From Hygrophila difformis (lineage: Eukaryota > Streptophyta > Magnoliopsida > Lamiales > Acanthaceae), in NCBI GenBank assembly GCA_030278955.1, contig JAOANR010000003.1, positions 53,168,902-53,232,901 of the forward strand: 64,000 bases of DNA. Direction: 5' to 3'. A program made the translations under genes and the position numbers. The notes beneath the pieces were generated by a model, which had not been told where the DNA came from, made no database searches, and worked only from the letters and a program-made list of their open reading frames with translations. Positions 11,449 through 25,500 of this stretch are shown here, one piece after another. How positions within the stretch are numbered: the stretch's first letter is position 1; each line of letters begins with the position of its first letter.

Positions 11449-11902
11449 CTCCCTCCGTCCCATTAAAGTGGCCACTTTTTTTTGGGCACGGGAATTTAGG
11501 TTGTGGTGTTTAGTAGTTAAAGTAGTGTGATTAAATTTGACTAATCCATCCATATAATTTATAATGGTTACATTTGACTTTTAACCATATTTATTATATT
11601 TAACTTTGACTTAATGTTATCGTAATGATGTAGAAAGAAAAAAATAGTCAAATATGATCTTGTTGGAATCGTCTAATCGTATAGTTTTAAAATATATATT
11701 TTATATAATTTTTATTTATACCCATTTTGAGATATTAATGGTTAAACATATATAGGGACTTTGTGCAGAAAGTACAATTGTTATTATTGTGGGGTTTTTA
11801 ATCATGTTTATGTTAATCTAAATTGCTTAAAAAGAAAAGTGGCCAACCTTATTGGGACACCCAAAAAAGTAATAGTGGCCAATTTTAATGGGACGGAGGG
11901 AG
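11449..11902. mobile_element. Stowaway MITE (454 bp)
   Basis: The terminal inverted repeats CTCCCTCCGTCCCATTAAA and their complement are followed inward by a GTGGCCA segment, and the element is flanked by TA (11447-11448 and 11903-11904). This is the classic Stowaway (Tc1/mariner) signature. It is longer than the others here but shares their internal GATCTTGTTGGAATCGTCT core. Confidence 0.93.
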
Positions 11903-11904
11903 TA

Positions 11905-12499
11905 TTAGATATATGTGTGTCCTCCAAACCCTAGCTAAATTAAATTAAACCCCCAAGGAAACTACTAGTACTACTATATACTATCCCCATGCATGCATGA
12001 CGTACTCACAACAATAACCATAAGGATTCATCAGGCCACTCCACCGTACCACGCCAATACCCACTCCCCACTCTCCTCTCCCATCCTCGGTGTTTAATTA
12101 CCAATCAATTTTATATTACAACAACACTTTACAAATTAGTTTTCAACTACCTTTTTTTTTTTTTTTTCTTTTTTCTTTTTTCTTTTTTCCATTTTCAGTA
12201 TTTCTTAGTGATTAGTAATTTAATTTGTGCAGTTATATATATACAATATAAAGAATTGTTAAAGAATCAATATTACACAATAATATATATATGTATTCAT
12301 TATAATCCAAAAAATATAATAAAAATATGTATCCATGTATGTAATTCAACAATATTTTATATTCAATTTAACAATAAAATTCGGAATTAATTTAAAATCT
12401 ATAATAAAGAATAAATGACATGACAGACATGCTCATTTTTAAAGTTGCAGTGTCATGCATGGCACATTAAATATCAATTATCGGCAAATCCCCCACTTA
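11905..12499. other. AT-rich intergenic DNA
   Basis: I see no gene. The stretch has a T-rich pyrimidine tract at about 12151-12191 and several TATATA runs. It leads directly into the truncated 5' end of the LINE. Confidence 0.5.
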
Positions 12500-14270
12500 T
12501 TATATGCAGTTTTTCTGGATTCCTGAAGGCATTTGTGAAATGATCGATAGAAAAGTGAGAAATTTCCTATGGAAGGATAGGGAGGGAAAAGGCTTGAATC
12601 TGGTGAACTGGAATGTGGTGGTTTCACCAAGAAAGGCTGGCGGCCTGGGCTTGAGGAAGGCTCGGCCCTTGAACATTGCGTTACTTGGTAAATTGGTATG
12701 GGGTTGCTACACCATGCCAATAAACCATGGGTGCAATTGCTCCAGGGGAAATACTCAGGGACTGATCTCTACTTCCCCCGCCCACTGGACTCCCGCTCTC
12801 CCCTGCTCAACATCATTCAAAAAATCCTCCCCCACCTGTATGAAGGTTTCCAACTTCGAGTTGGCAGAGGAGAATTGTCGCTATGGTCTTCCAAATGGTG
12901 GAAGGGTAAGCAACTTGGCCCGTCCATCCCTTATGTAGGGATCCAAGACACCAATCTGAACATCAAGGATGTGATTCACAACGGGGAATGGGATTGGAGT
13001 AAGGTTTACACACCTCTGCCGCAACCTCTTCTCCAGGAGATTTGTTCTACCCCTCCTCCCTTACTTCATGACCATGTGCCAGATACGTGGATATGGAAAC
13101 TCCAACCTAATGGGATTTACTCTGTCCGCTCTGCCTATATGCAAATTCTTCCCTGGGATAGTAATTCTAAAGATTGGTCTTAGTAATTCTAAAGATTGGT
13201 CTTGGATGTGGCAGGTGGGTTTCCCGAAAAAAATGGGCTTCTTTTTATGGTTAATCTGCCATAACTCGCTTCCTATCAACGCCCTCAGGTTTCATAGGAA
13301 TTTGGCTTCCTCCCCGCTCTGCTCCCTTTGTGGCATGACTAGCGAGACTTGGGATCACTGCCTTTTTTATTGTGGATGGACTAAACTGTTGTGGATTAAA
13401 CTGGGCATTTTCATCCCTGCAGACTACCACTTAATCCCAAAGGCAGATATTACAAGGTTCCTGAGGGTTATGGTGAAACATCTTGGAGTGATTTTTGTTG
13501 CAGCTCTCTGGGAAATATGGTTGGAAAGGAATGTGAGAATCTTTCGGGGGGAAAGAGAAACCGATATTTGTTATTCAAAAAAATGTTCACAGACTACGCC
13601 TTGCCTTGGAAGCGGTCAAGCCTCACTCCCAAGAGTTTGTCGATCCTGTGCGCATGGTTCATTGGAACATGTTGGGATTGGAAGGCACTATTTTAAATGT
13701 GGATGGCAGCGTGAGTGGTCAGCCTCCTCGAGCGGGTTTCGGCTTTGTTCTCCGTAATGAAGCAGGAGATTGGCAGGGGGAGGGTGCGGATTTTTGGGTG
13801 AGTCGTCAAGCACCTATGCAGAACTTGCGGGGATTGCTTATGGCCTTCAACATGCACTTAAGATGGGCTTTCTCCATCTGTACTGCATCTGTGATTCTTC
13901 AGTGGCTTTGGGCCTTTTGGAAACTCTGGATGTGTCTCACCCTTTGGCTCCTATTTTATTCAAGATCAACAACCTGAGGCAGTCTCTTATTTCTTGCTCG
14001 TTTCACCATGTGTTGCGGGAAGGGAATAGGGTGGCGGATGGTTTGGCTCGGCATGGCGCGCAGAAGGAGGAGTTTTTCACCACGTGGGCCTTTCCACCGG
14101 ACTTCATTATGAGGGACCTAGCTTTGGACGCATCCGGTGCTTGGTTCCCGCGGCATTAGCCTCCTTGTTTGTTCTGCTTCTTCGTGGCGGTGTTTCTGTT
14201 GTTTCTTTCTTTTTCTTCCTTTTTCGGTTGTACCCCTTTTCAGGCCTTCGATGGCTTCGCCAAAAAAAAA
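12500..14270 (+). pseudogene. 5'-truncated L1-type LINE ORF2 remnant (zf-RVT and RNase H)
   Basis: This is the C-terminal part of a plant LINE ORF2. In order it shows the region after the reverse transcriptase (RNFLWKDREGKGLNLVNW, then GGLGLRKA), the zf-RVT zinc knuckle (SPLCSLCGMTSETWDHCLF; about 13310-13370), and an RNase H domain. Catalytic-type acidic residues are still visible in VDGS, AELAGIAYG, CDSS and VADGLARHG. The frame changes at about 12697, at a 22-bp tandem duplication (13160-13203), near 13600 and near 13765, so it is dead. The frame ends at 14157-14159 and the element ends in an A-run at 14262-14271. The 5' end is truncated within ORF2, and I found no clear target-site duplication. 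Confidence 0.9.
13160..13203 (+). repeat. 22-bp tandem duplication that shifts the LINE frame
   Basis: The 22-mer starting AGTAATTCTAAAGATTGGTC occurs twice head to tail (13160-13181 and 13182-13203). Twenty-two is not a multiple of three. The coding frame changes by exactly that offset across the junction, so the duplication is the frameshifting lesion. Confidence 0.95.
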
Positions 14271-14675
14271 ATTTAATTATTTCTTAAATTTACTTAAACT
14301 ACTAGCTAATATAGTATTCCCAATACAAATACAGTACTCAAGCCACGGTAAATATCCATTAATTTAATATTGGCTTTACATTTGACAAAAAATAAAAAGT
14401 AGAAGAAATAAAAATAAATAAAGAAGGAATTAAGGTATAATATGGTTGATGTAAAATTAATGGTTTGACAGTAGAGTAGGCAGTTGAGTAGGCGGCGATT
14501 CCCCAGCCTTCGCCTCACTATTCTCTAGTATTTTTCTCCGATAATCCCTCGCTTCATATCATTCCAATAATAATCTTCCCATTTAAATTATTATTCCTCT
14601 TCTTCCTTTTTCCATTTCTCAAATCCCTAATTAATCATCATCTCCATCTCCATCTCCATCTCCATCTCCATCTCC
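14271..14675 (+). promoter_or_regulatory. Upstream region of the 14-3-3 gene
   Basis: The stretch from the LINE tail to the 14-3-3 start is AT-rich up to about 14470, then pyrimidine-rich (TTCTCT, CTTCTTCC). The latter is typical of a plant transcription start and 5' leader. An (ATCTCC) microsatellite of about seven units (14637-14675) runs straight into the start codon, within the 5' UTR. No single TATA box stands out. Confidence 0.5.
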
Positions 14676-16356
<1,681 letters not shown>

Positions 16357-16871
16357 GGCTCAAGGACTCAAGTCGTCAGATCTCCATCCATGGGCATCTT
16401 TAATTAGGAAGATTTCCTTTCCTTCTCCTCCATTTACCTCGTATTTTTTTTTTACTTCATTATTATTATTGGATGTTGCTAGGATTTAATGCCATTGCGC
16501 AGCATCCCTTTGATATAACTATATATCATGAAACTTTCTCATGTGCCATTTTTGTTTTTTTTACATGATTTCTTCGTACATCGTGATGGATTTGTGATGC
16601 TCAACCCATGTGTGTCTTTTATTGTAGACGGAGATTTGCACAATTTGCACATCTTCAATTTCTGTTTGAACTCCGAAGATTAAAAAGGGGAACTGTTTGT
16701 ACTTTTGTCTCCTTGGTCTATCTGACATGTGCGTGATTGTATCAAAGAAGAATTAAACTGTGAGCAACTTCAAATTCATAGAATGCCTTGAACATTTGCT
16801 TAAGTAGAATTCTGATTCCTTGAGCATTATTATGTCAATTTGTAGTAGTTTATTGGATACTTTATTGCATC
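16357..16871 (+). other. 14-3-3 3' UTR and intergenic DNA
   Basis: This is a T-rich 3' untranslated region with several AATAAA-like or AATTAAA stretches (for example near 16752). It ends at the target-site duplication of the next MITE. I see no gene. Confidence 0.5.
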
Positions 16872-17304
16872 TAAGGGTGGACATAGGGTCAGATAACTGG
16901 GACCGAATACCTGAAGTTTTTGCATTCATTAATCACTACCCAACATCCGAACCAACGGTGGTCGGCACCTTCTTTTGAGTACCTGATGTACTCATGTGGG
17001 GTACCCATCTTTCTTTTTCTTTAATTTTTGTTGTAAATTTTAAATTTTTTTTTTATAACATGCATAGATGTCGATATAATAAAATGAAACGACTTTGATG
17101 CCCGCCCAAAACCAAATTAGTAGGTGAAAAAGCCGAAAAATAGTGAATCTTTTCCAAAAAAAAAAACACCTATACGTGATTGAGTACTCCGAACCCCACG
17201 CACCCCCAAAGGAAAAAAACGAAAAGAAAAATAAAATTTTTAAACATGAATTTTCATTCGGGCAGAGTAGTTGAACAACCCGAACCGAATGCCCATGCAC
17301 CCTA
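16872..17304. mobile_element. hAT-type MITE (433 bp)
   Basis: The ends TAAGGGTGGACAT and, reverse-complemented, TTAGGGTGCATGGGC are imperfect inverted repeats. They are followed on one side by the CATTCGGTTCGG segment common in plant hAT MITEs. The 8-bp flanks ATTGCATC (16864-16871) and ATTGCATG (17305-17312) match at seven of eight positions, as expected for hAT. It sits between the convergent 3' ends of the 14-3-3 gene and rhamnogalacturonate lyase A. Confidence 0.8.
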
Positions 17305-17423
17305 ATTGCATGGTTCCATTTGTGTCATAATTGACCCTAATACACTCGAATAAAAAGACCCATCACGCATGCATGTTTACACACAACATAAATGATTGAG
17401 TTCACCTGTCCTCGTCGATTAAA

Positions 17424-20400
17424 CTAAGGAGAAGGGCCTTCAAAACGAATGTAGTCATACATGATGCCCTGAAAAGGGCTCTTAGCCTGCGTCTGTGTCA
17501 AATATATGGTATTCTCCCCCTCCTTTAGTTCCTCGCCTCCTACCTCCACATTAAACAGCCAATAGATCCCATGGATTCCATGCCTGGCTATTGCGTTGTC
17601 TGCCCCGATCACGCCCGTTGAAAGTACTGGAGGATCTGCATCAGCATTGTTCACCCGGACCTGCCAAAATTAGAGTCCCCCAAATCTATTATTATTCAGT
17701 TCTAGTAAGAAATGGAGGAACGGAAGAAGGGCATCAGTGTTCGTGTTTTTATGTTTTAGAACCTGTAGTTCTGCCATATGGACAGATGCAAGCGCCAATC
17801 GCAATCTGTAGGTTCCACATTCATCAAAATTGTCGAGATTGAATTTCACTTGCCATGTTGTGCCCTTGTATGAATTGTCACTGATTTTCCTGCAGATGAA
17901 AACAAGACATGAGTAATTGTAGGGCACCATTGAAATGACTGCTCACAGAGGAAAGTAGGAAACAGATGATTCCATGACTCCATGTAGTTTATTTTTCTAG
18001 AATCTATTGTGCATAATCTTTCTATGAAAGAGGTTGAACCGCATGAGGCCCTGTTTGAGAGTTTCTACCAGAGTACATGCCCTTACAAGATAGTGAAATT
18101 GGACCTCAACCAAGACAACTCCATAATAACTCAAGCCATCACCGTTTGGTAATTATTTATTACCATGATGATGAGGCATTAGAATTAAAGTCGAATACAT
18201 CACCTTGTGACTTGAGCATAGAACCAATCTGTCGAATAGTCACTTACACCAACAGTGTAGACTAGATCATCATCTGGATACAACTCCGTGTATCTTTCCC
18301 ACAACCCATATTGTCTAAATCTGGCAAGCAAAAGGGTAAATCGTGAATAGATCCAGTTGTTTAAAATTATGCCAGGATCAATAAATTATTTCCAGATCAC
18401 CATGAAGCAGGGGATTAGGTGAAGGCACTATAGTATCTTCCTTGAGAAGCTCAACTGATTCTTCAGGTTGCGATATATACCATGATAGTTTCAAATGCTA
18501 CCAACACTAACCTGTCTGGATGATTTACATATAGTTCATTGATGTATTTTGGGTTCGGATCTGGAACATAAAATTCAGCTGCAGTACGGTCTGGAATGCC
18601 GATTTCCCACAATGTGGGACCATCTCTTGGAGGCTCATATGTTATCTCACCAACATCAAAATCACAACCTATAGTTTGAAACCCGGTTTATAAAAATCTT
18701 AAGACACTAAAAAGTAACTAATACTTTAAAAATCAAACGTAGACAACAAGACCTTGAGTCATCGTCAATGCAGTTTCACACTTGAAATCACCGATATATC
18801 CAGGCACCCATGCATATAGATTGTAGTCACCAGTACGTATGTTGGTAATAGTAAAGCAGCCTTTCTCATCAGCAGTGGTCCAAAATTGATACCCCTGGTA
18901 AGTAAAGAAACTAGCTCGTCATGATTGAGAAAAGCAGAGTAATTTCCTTCTCTTTCTAAACTTGCAATAGAATCACAATAATAACCTTAGATTCCCTTTG
19001 CCAAGACCCAGCTTCCCCCGGTGGTGCCAGCCCGACATATGCTGCTTTTGCAGGTAGGGAATCTTGGCTTATGAACCTGTGAGATTCATAAATACAATTT
19101 GAGAACTGGAAACTATCAAGAAATAGTGTATGCAATGAAAGTGAAGAGTAAAAATATCTTTTATAAAGTATGCTGTTTGTGCTTTATTTCATGAATTTAA
19201 AATATTTTAATAGTTTCTAGGATCACGTATTGATATACATGAGCTAAACTTTGCCAGGTATTCAGAAACATAAATTTACGAAAGCTAACAAGAACACAAT
19301 GAAAATGAGAGCCAGATAGAGTAGACCTGTCAAGAACGAGCAATTTACCACGCACTGTGCCCCTCTCACAAGACTTCTGATAATCATCTGAGGCTGCAAA
19401 ACTGTAGGGCCATGATTCGACTTCTTTGCTCATCTGCATAAGCAAGCAATCATCAGGATTTGTATTAATGAAACAGTGATTTTCTTCTCGTGATGGCACA
19501 CTGTACCAACTTCATACATAAATGCCAAGTTACCTGTTCCTTAGCATTATCCCAAAGGGAGAGTGCATCTTTTCTGTTGGGTACAGAATTGAGATACAAA
19601 AAAACTGGACCAAAAACTTTCTTCCATATCTCTCCAGGTTGAAATTTTAGTACAAGATCTTTCCCCGCATAATGTGATGTAACAAATATCTGACATGAAA
19701 TTAGATCAAAATTGACAACTCACCTCTCCATAGTCCAAAAAGACGCATCTTCAATTTCGTATATGCTTCATGCAAAAGCAGTGAATATGAACACAAAAAT
19801 GGTAGGATGTGGTTTATCGGGTACTCACTGCAAGGGTAGTAGGGTTCACATGAGATGTCAAGTCTTGTTTAAAAGGTCCACCATTTCGATATTCATTGCT
19901 AGGCGCAATTTGCCAAAACCCCACTGGTGGATCAAAACTAATCCATCCATGCACCTTATTATCTTTATTCTCCAATGTGTACTGATACTTATCATCCACC
20001 TGGACATTACAGATCATTAAAAACACAGTAAGCGATGTACAATTCATATTTCATACTGGCATCACATAAAGAATAAACGGCCTTTAGCATTAATCACTGG
20101 GCAACGGGAATAACTTGACTGTACTTCTCCTTTAAATTCAGGCTCAATAGGGTCAACAAGAAGAACAGCTTCTGGATACGCTAGTTCTTGACCTCGGGGA
20201 GGCAATCGATCTTCTGCCATGGGCATGTATCTTTGCCTATTATCTGCAACTGCCATGTAACGAAACCTGAGAAGTCAATCCCAAAGTCAGCTCCATGTCT
20301 TCATATTATAGAATCAGGTGCAATTATATAATGCTCCCTCCCAAGATGACAGGCAAATGCCAGTGGCATGATATCCAGCAGTTTGCCCATGAGGCATACC

Positions 20401-23400
20401 ATATGGGAATGTGTGTGTAGTAAAGAAAAGAGAAGGAAAATGATAAAATGTTCTTGATGGATTGAGTATAACGGAGAAAAGGTAATGCATTTCAATTTTT
20501 AACCACTGATCCTGTGAATTTGTGTAGTACATTTCATGGAAGAACTCATAAGTCCTAGTCATATAATATTGTATGTGTTATGATGACGTACACAATATAT
20601 TCTTAAGCAAAGAAATTCTTACTGGTCTTTATTGAGCATGCATGCAATCCTTGTAGTGTTGAGGTTGAAACCAGGAAAGTCCTCCAGATGTTCAAAAATA
20701 GCATAAGAATAGAATCCAGGGGAACCATGCAGCATAACAAACCTAAACATTGAACATGGCAAGTTTATTTTTTTAAGCAAAAAACACATGTAAGGGTAAG
20801 GCAAAACCTTCTGTCAATTCGTAAAGGAGATTGTTTTCCTTCGACTGAGGGATCCCATGTTCTAGTGAATGAGAGCTCCACTTGTTCCTCATTTTCCACA
20901 ATAATTCTCATGCTTGTTCCTTCAATCCTACATACATAGGATAAAGTTTCCACATTAGGGCCAAACACATTTTCTTTCTTTCCTGAAAATACCATTAGAC
21001 TATTGAAGGAACTGAAATACGTTTAGTTAGCCCTGACCACTCTTCATTTTCAACCCTTGTATCTAATGGTGTTCTTGTACGGTCAATTAATCCAACTTCT
21101 TTTTGTGAATTAAACACTGAGCATCCATACCGAGAAAAATTATTACATCACATTTATTCAACCACCATCAGAACAATTACATCATTACTTGGACTGAACC
21201 AAGGTTTTTATTCCTACGCTGACGAACTCACATAGGTATATGTAGAAACACAAGATATAAAATGGAACATCAAAGACATACACATCAAACTGCCCCCTTG
21301 TTTTACTAGCTCCAGCTTCACTCCAGTTAAGGTCCCAAAATCTGTAAATTAGAACCATGATAAGAGAACATTGACATCCTATTTAATCCCACAACATAGG
21401 TGCTGCTGTAATGTAAACAAAGAATAAAGAGATATAGCTAAAATGAGTTCAAGATTGAACGAACTGATATAGCTAACAATTCATCATTCTGATATAGTAA
21501 ATGAATCAAAGAGGAGGAATTAGCTTCCAACATCATTCGTTTGTTCATTCATGAACACATATAAACATTAAATTAAGAGGAGCAAAACAGTTTGCATACC
21601 GTTTGTGGATTATTTTTATTTAGAATTTTTTTTGTGTATGATGTTTTATTCAATGCTTATGGAAACATCATGCATCTAATACAGATAAAATCCATTGTAC
21701 ATGCAAATATTACAAACATTATATATATATATAGACCAATTCGGTCTGACTTGGTTAGGTTGATGAACACTCCAAATTCAGTAACCCCACATATACTATT
21801 GACTATTTCAGCGTCTTTGGCAGACACACAATAGTCAATAGTGTATCTGGGGTTTAATTTCTAGTGATCCATATTTGAATATGCTTCTTTTGTCTTTATT
21901 TTGGTCATGCTTTTATTACAATTAGAGAACACATCACATGTAACATTTCTCTAATCACATAGAACATTCCTCACATCACACATTCATCATCACAGGAAAA
22001 ATCTCTCCCATTACACACCTACAAAATATTCTTTTATCACATGAAACGTCTCTATCATCACATGAAACACCTCTCCCATCACATACATAAAGTATGCATG
22101 TGTAGGTGTATCAATGTTTGCACCAAAGCCACACCCGATTTTTTTGACATTTGCTAAATTGTTTTTTGTAGGTGCAATAATGACTAAAAATTATTTCTAA
22201 AAAAAAGTTGTTGAGGGTAAAACCTTATATAATAGATTTCAAAATCATGGAACTTTGCCAATCCTTGATATTTATCAATATCAACATATGTTATATATAT
22301 ACTTATATATATATACTTTATATATGAAACTCCTACTCCAGTTTATTCAATCATAAGTGTTATATGTATAAGGTTGTCAACCTTATGTAATTACCCAATT
22401 ATTCTCTACTACAATTTCTTTTTCTGAAAAACTCTTAAAGTCCACAACACAACCTCACAAAAATATTAATTTTTCATGATTGCATTTGAAAAATGTTTAT
22501 GTTTTGATGATTTTAGGCATGGAATCTACATGTCATTCAAAATACATAATATCTTGAAACAAAGTTAAACAAAAACTCCACAATAACTTTTTTTTTTTTT
22601 TTCCATGCAAAACACCACAACAAATTAAATTTTCATGATTGCATTTTAAATATGTTTATGTTTTGATATAACTTCAAACTAAGTCGAACAAAAAAACCAC
22701 AAAAAATACCTAAAACAGTGCATCCAAACACCACCAACGCTTCCTCCGTATCAAATAATTTTATCTATAAGCAGAAGACTCAAAACGGATATTTGTGTAT
22801 TCTTTGGTTCGTTTGTTTTCTAATGTGCCCAGACCTACTTTTGGGATACTGATTGCGAAATAGTGATTGAAATGAGCACATGTTTCCATTCTTCCCAATA
22901 CTTACATGGCAGTTACATACCAAACAGCCCCTAAGGTAGATGGAATTCAGCTTTGTTTCTTCCTAATAATCACTGCACATATCAATTGATAGCAGCATCT
23001 CTGAGACACTGACACGAATTGTTGATTAGGATTTTTACGGAATTCTCATTGCATATTCGTTGTTTTCAAGGACATTTAAATCGAAGAATCATCATAGGCA
23101 TGAACTCACAGAACAGATTGAAATAATCTACTTACGCGCCGTTCAGAGTTGTGTTATGAAGCTCCAGCAAATTTTCAATCCCACCGTACCGTATCCCCCG
23201 GATAATCCCTCCCGGATTCGTCAGTGTGAGCTGCAGCACTCCATTATCAATCACAACCTGAGAGGACACAAATTTCGCACAAACCACAAAAATCAATACT
23301 CGTTTCATCTAACGATTGCTATACATAACCATGAAAATCGCACGCATATTTCCAGCACAACAAAAAATCATCCACGCGACAATTATTTTTTTTAGAAAAA

Positions 23401-23581
23401 AGAGAACAACGGAAACAACTTAAAACTCCATTACTTCAGCCACAATCACGAACTCGAACTCGTATACATACGAGCATTTCATCCCATTTTCAACGAAAAA
23501 GATACAGAAAATCATATACTTAGTTTTGGGAGAAAATACCAAATCTTCGAGCTCCGCGGCGACAATGCTGGTTGTTACCAT
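17424..23581 (-). CDS. Rhamnogalacturonate lyase A (PL4)
   Basis: Coding exons, 5' to 3' on the minus strand, are 23540-23581, 23136-23257, 21282-21341, 20808-20927, 20623-20742, 20125-20266, 19829-19999, 19534-19689, 19327-19433, 18986-19076, 18753-18894, 18512-18668, 18204-18320, 17763-17889 and 17424-17660. The sum is 1911 bp, 636 aa. Family enzymes cleave the rhamnose-galacturonate backbone of pectin by beta-elimination in the cell wall. The N-terminal lyase sandwich runs from VVIDNGVLQLTLTNPGG through FRYMAVADNRQRYMP and KVHGWISFDPPVGFWQI to TSHYAG; Lys and His in the last two are candidate catalytic residues. Next is an fn3-like domain (GDYNLYAWVPGYIGDF). The C-terminal carbohydrate-binding-like domain ends IARHGIHGIYWLF ... 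FQGIMYDYIRFEG. I see no clear signal peptide at the chosen start. The third-exon acceptor follows an unusually long intron (21342-23135). A TATA box is visible upstream. Confidence 0.93.
21342..23135 (-). other. Expanded intron 2 of rhamnogalacturonate lyase A
   Basis: This intron is 1794 bp, against 219 bp for the matching intron of lyase B (28576-28794). It holds no coding signal. Contents are an imperfect 23-bp-stem hairpin (21783-21855), repeated CATCACA-type motifs (21920-22085), two related copies of a segment with TCATGATTGCATTT and ATGTTTATGTTTTGAT (about 22475-22515 and 22630-22670), and a CAAACAGCCCC motif near 22921 that resembles a MITE end. Confidence 0.7.
21783..21855. repeat. 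Imperfect hairpin inside lyase A intron 2
   Basis: The left arm AACCCCACATATACTATTGA and onward pairs with TCAATAGTGTATCTGGGGTT at 21 of 23 positions, around a loop of about 27 bases. It may be the remnant of a small inverted-repeat element. Confidence 0.7.
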
Positions 23582-23748
23582 CCTTGATACGTTAAGCTTG
23601 GGAAGATCGCAGCAGTTAATCCATCGTAATAGCAAACCTCCGGCTGGCGGGGCGGCGAATGCTCTCTAACTGTTCGACCAAATGTGTTGCTCAAGATCAA
23701 AGAAAAGCAAAGAAACAACTCTCCATTCACCAACGGAGGCGGCGCCCA

Positions 23749-23757
23749 CTTATATAG
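23749..23757 (-). promoter_or_regulatory. TATA box of rhamnogalacturonate lyase A
   Basis: CTATATAAG on the minus strand lies about 170 bp upstream of the proposed start codon and is followed by a GC-richer leader. Position and sequence fit a plant core promoter; transcription would start around 23720. Confidence 0.6.
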
Positions 23758-24050
23758 TGACACGTAATGTACGGTCATTTGCGGGAAGATATGTATTTTC
23801 TTTTAACCTTTTTTCTTTTTTTCTTTTTAAGTTCTACACTCACAGTGGTGACTGGCTGACTGCTGAATAAAAAGGTGGTGCAATTTTTTTTTTTTTTTGG
23901 AAAAGCAAAAGGTGGGTGCAAATTTGTGTGCCCTTAACGCAAAATTCAATATTTTTTTAATTATTAATAATTCAAATTATATTATAAAAATTTGATCTAA
24001 AACTAACTAAGGCCCATTCTCTAGAACTAATTTTTAGGCCTCATTACTTA

Positions 24051-24309
24051 CTCGCTCCGTTTCTTTTTAAATGTTACGTGTTGACTTTTTTTACTGTTCA
24101 TTGTAGTACTTTGACTTCAATTTTTGTTATAGTTATAAAAGACAAAATATAACCAAGTGAGATCTTGTTGGATTCGTCTCATCTTCTAATTTTTAAATCT
24201 CAAATTTTAAAATTTTTATTTGTACCGAATTTGAGTTATTAATCATTGGAAATGTACATTAGCATACGTCTAAATGAGAAATGTAACCTTTAAAAAGAAA
24301 CGAATGAAG
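24051..24309. mobile_element. Stowaway MITE (259 bp)
   Basis: The termini CTCGCTCCGTTTCTTTTTAA and, reversed, CTTCATTCGTTTCTTTTTAA are inverted repeats with TA on both flanks (24049-24050, 24310-24311). It carries the conserved core AGATCTTGTTGGATTCGTCT. It sits just upstream of the lyase A promoter. Confidence 0.88.
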
Positions 24310-24336
24310 TATCTTTTATAAAAATCAGATCATATC

Positions 24337-24590
24337 AGATAAGAAACATTAAGATCAGATCAGATCAGATTAAATAAGATCAGATCAAATCATTATAATA
24401 CTATATACTATAAAATAAGATCAGATCAGACCAGACCAGACCAGATCAGACCAGATGGAATCAGACCAGACCAGATCGGACCAGATGGAATCAGACCAGA
24501 CCAGAAACATTTAGACCAGACTAGACAAATTCAGATCAGACCAGACCAGATCTTATAAATTCAGATCAGATCAAAAAAATTAAGACCGGG
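24337..24590. repeat. (AGATC/AGACC)n pentanucleotide-like array
   Basis: About 250 bp of near-tandem five-base units alternate between AGATC and AGACC, with a higher-order piece ACCAGATGGAATCAGACC repeated near 24450-24500. It adjoins the Stowaway copy and has no coding potential. Confidence 0.85.
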
Positions 24591-25092
24591 CCTTAAGTAA
24601 TTAGATGAGATGATGACTTGCCCAATCAGCCATGTACATTTATTCCAACTCTAGGGTTGGGTTCTATTTTTTTATAGCATGTATACACATATGCGTGTGC
24701 TAAAATTGCTTGGAAGTATGAAAAATTGAAAATATATATAACATGGCTTGAAAGTTCAGTTCTCGGTTGCAGTTTGTAATGTTAAAAAATTGCTTTCCTT
24801 AGAAATTACTCTACAGTGTATACCATACATTTACAGTTTTACTTTGGATATTATTGTTTTGCTTTCGCTAACCTTACTTCCAAATTTCCCAATTCTACAT
24901 ACATTTTTAAAATTTTCAAGATCATTCATACTCATACATAAATAAATAAATAAATAAATATATAAATAAAGGGTAATTTTAATCGCACACATCACATTAA
25001 TAACCTACACCTATCCAAAATATATAAAGACTCTTTGACCTTTAAAATATACATAAAAATATAGTCCCTGAACAAAATGAATATTTTTGCCT

Positions 25093-25244
25093 GGCTCTGG
25101 CAGCTTAAGCAAAGGTCTCGGGTTCGAGCCTTTGTGTATGCAGAATTCTGCTTTGGGAGAGGCAATCCTTAAATGCCCACCCGATCCTCGAGGGATTAGT
25201 CTTGGGTTCAATGTGGCCTGAGGATACCCTGGTATTCACCTAAA
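25093..25244 (+). mobile_element. SINE, family A copy 2 (5'-truncated)
   Basis: This copy is flanked by a perfect 19-bp direct repeat AAAATGAATATTTTTGCCT (25074-25092 and 25245-25263). It matches copy 1 from GGCTCT onward, including B box GGTTCGAGCC (25121-25130), CTTTGGGAGAGGC, CTCGAGGGATTAGTCTTGGG and GGATACCCTGGTATTCAC. It lacks about the first 30 bases of the family. The intact duplication shows the truncation happened at insertion. Confidence 0.92.
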
Positions 25245-25500
25245 AAAATGAATATTTTTGCCTCAGATGATCTAAACTATAATGTTCATACATGTATGTA
25301 TGTGTGATATGTGTATTCTATATATTGAACTAATAAAAGGTACAAATAATCATAATTTCTTGGAGAAGTAACCAAATACAAGATCAGCACCTTAACTGGG
25401 CTGCTGCTGCTAAGAACACAATCCAGAATTGCTAAACTCAGAAATTAAATCTCCCTTTCCGATCCAATTTTCTTGCCATTAAAAGAAACCACATAAGCTG

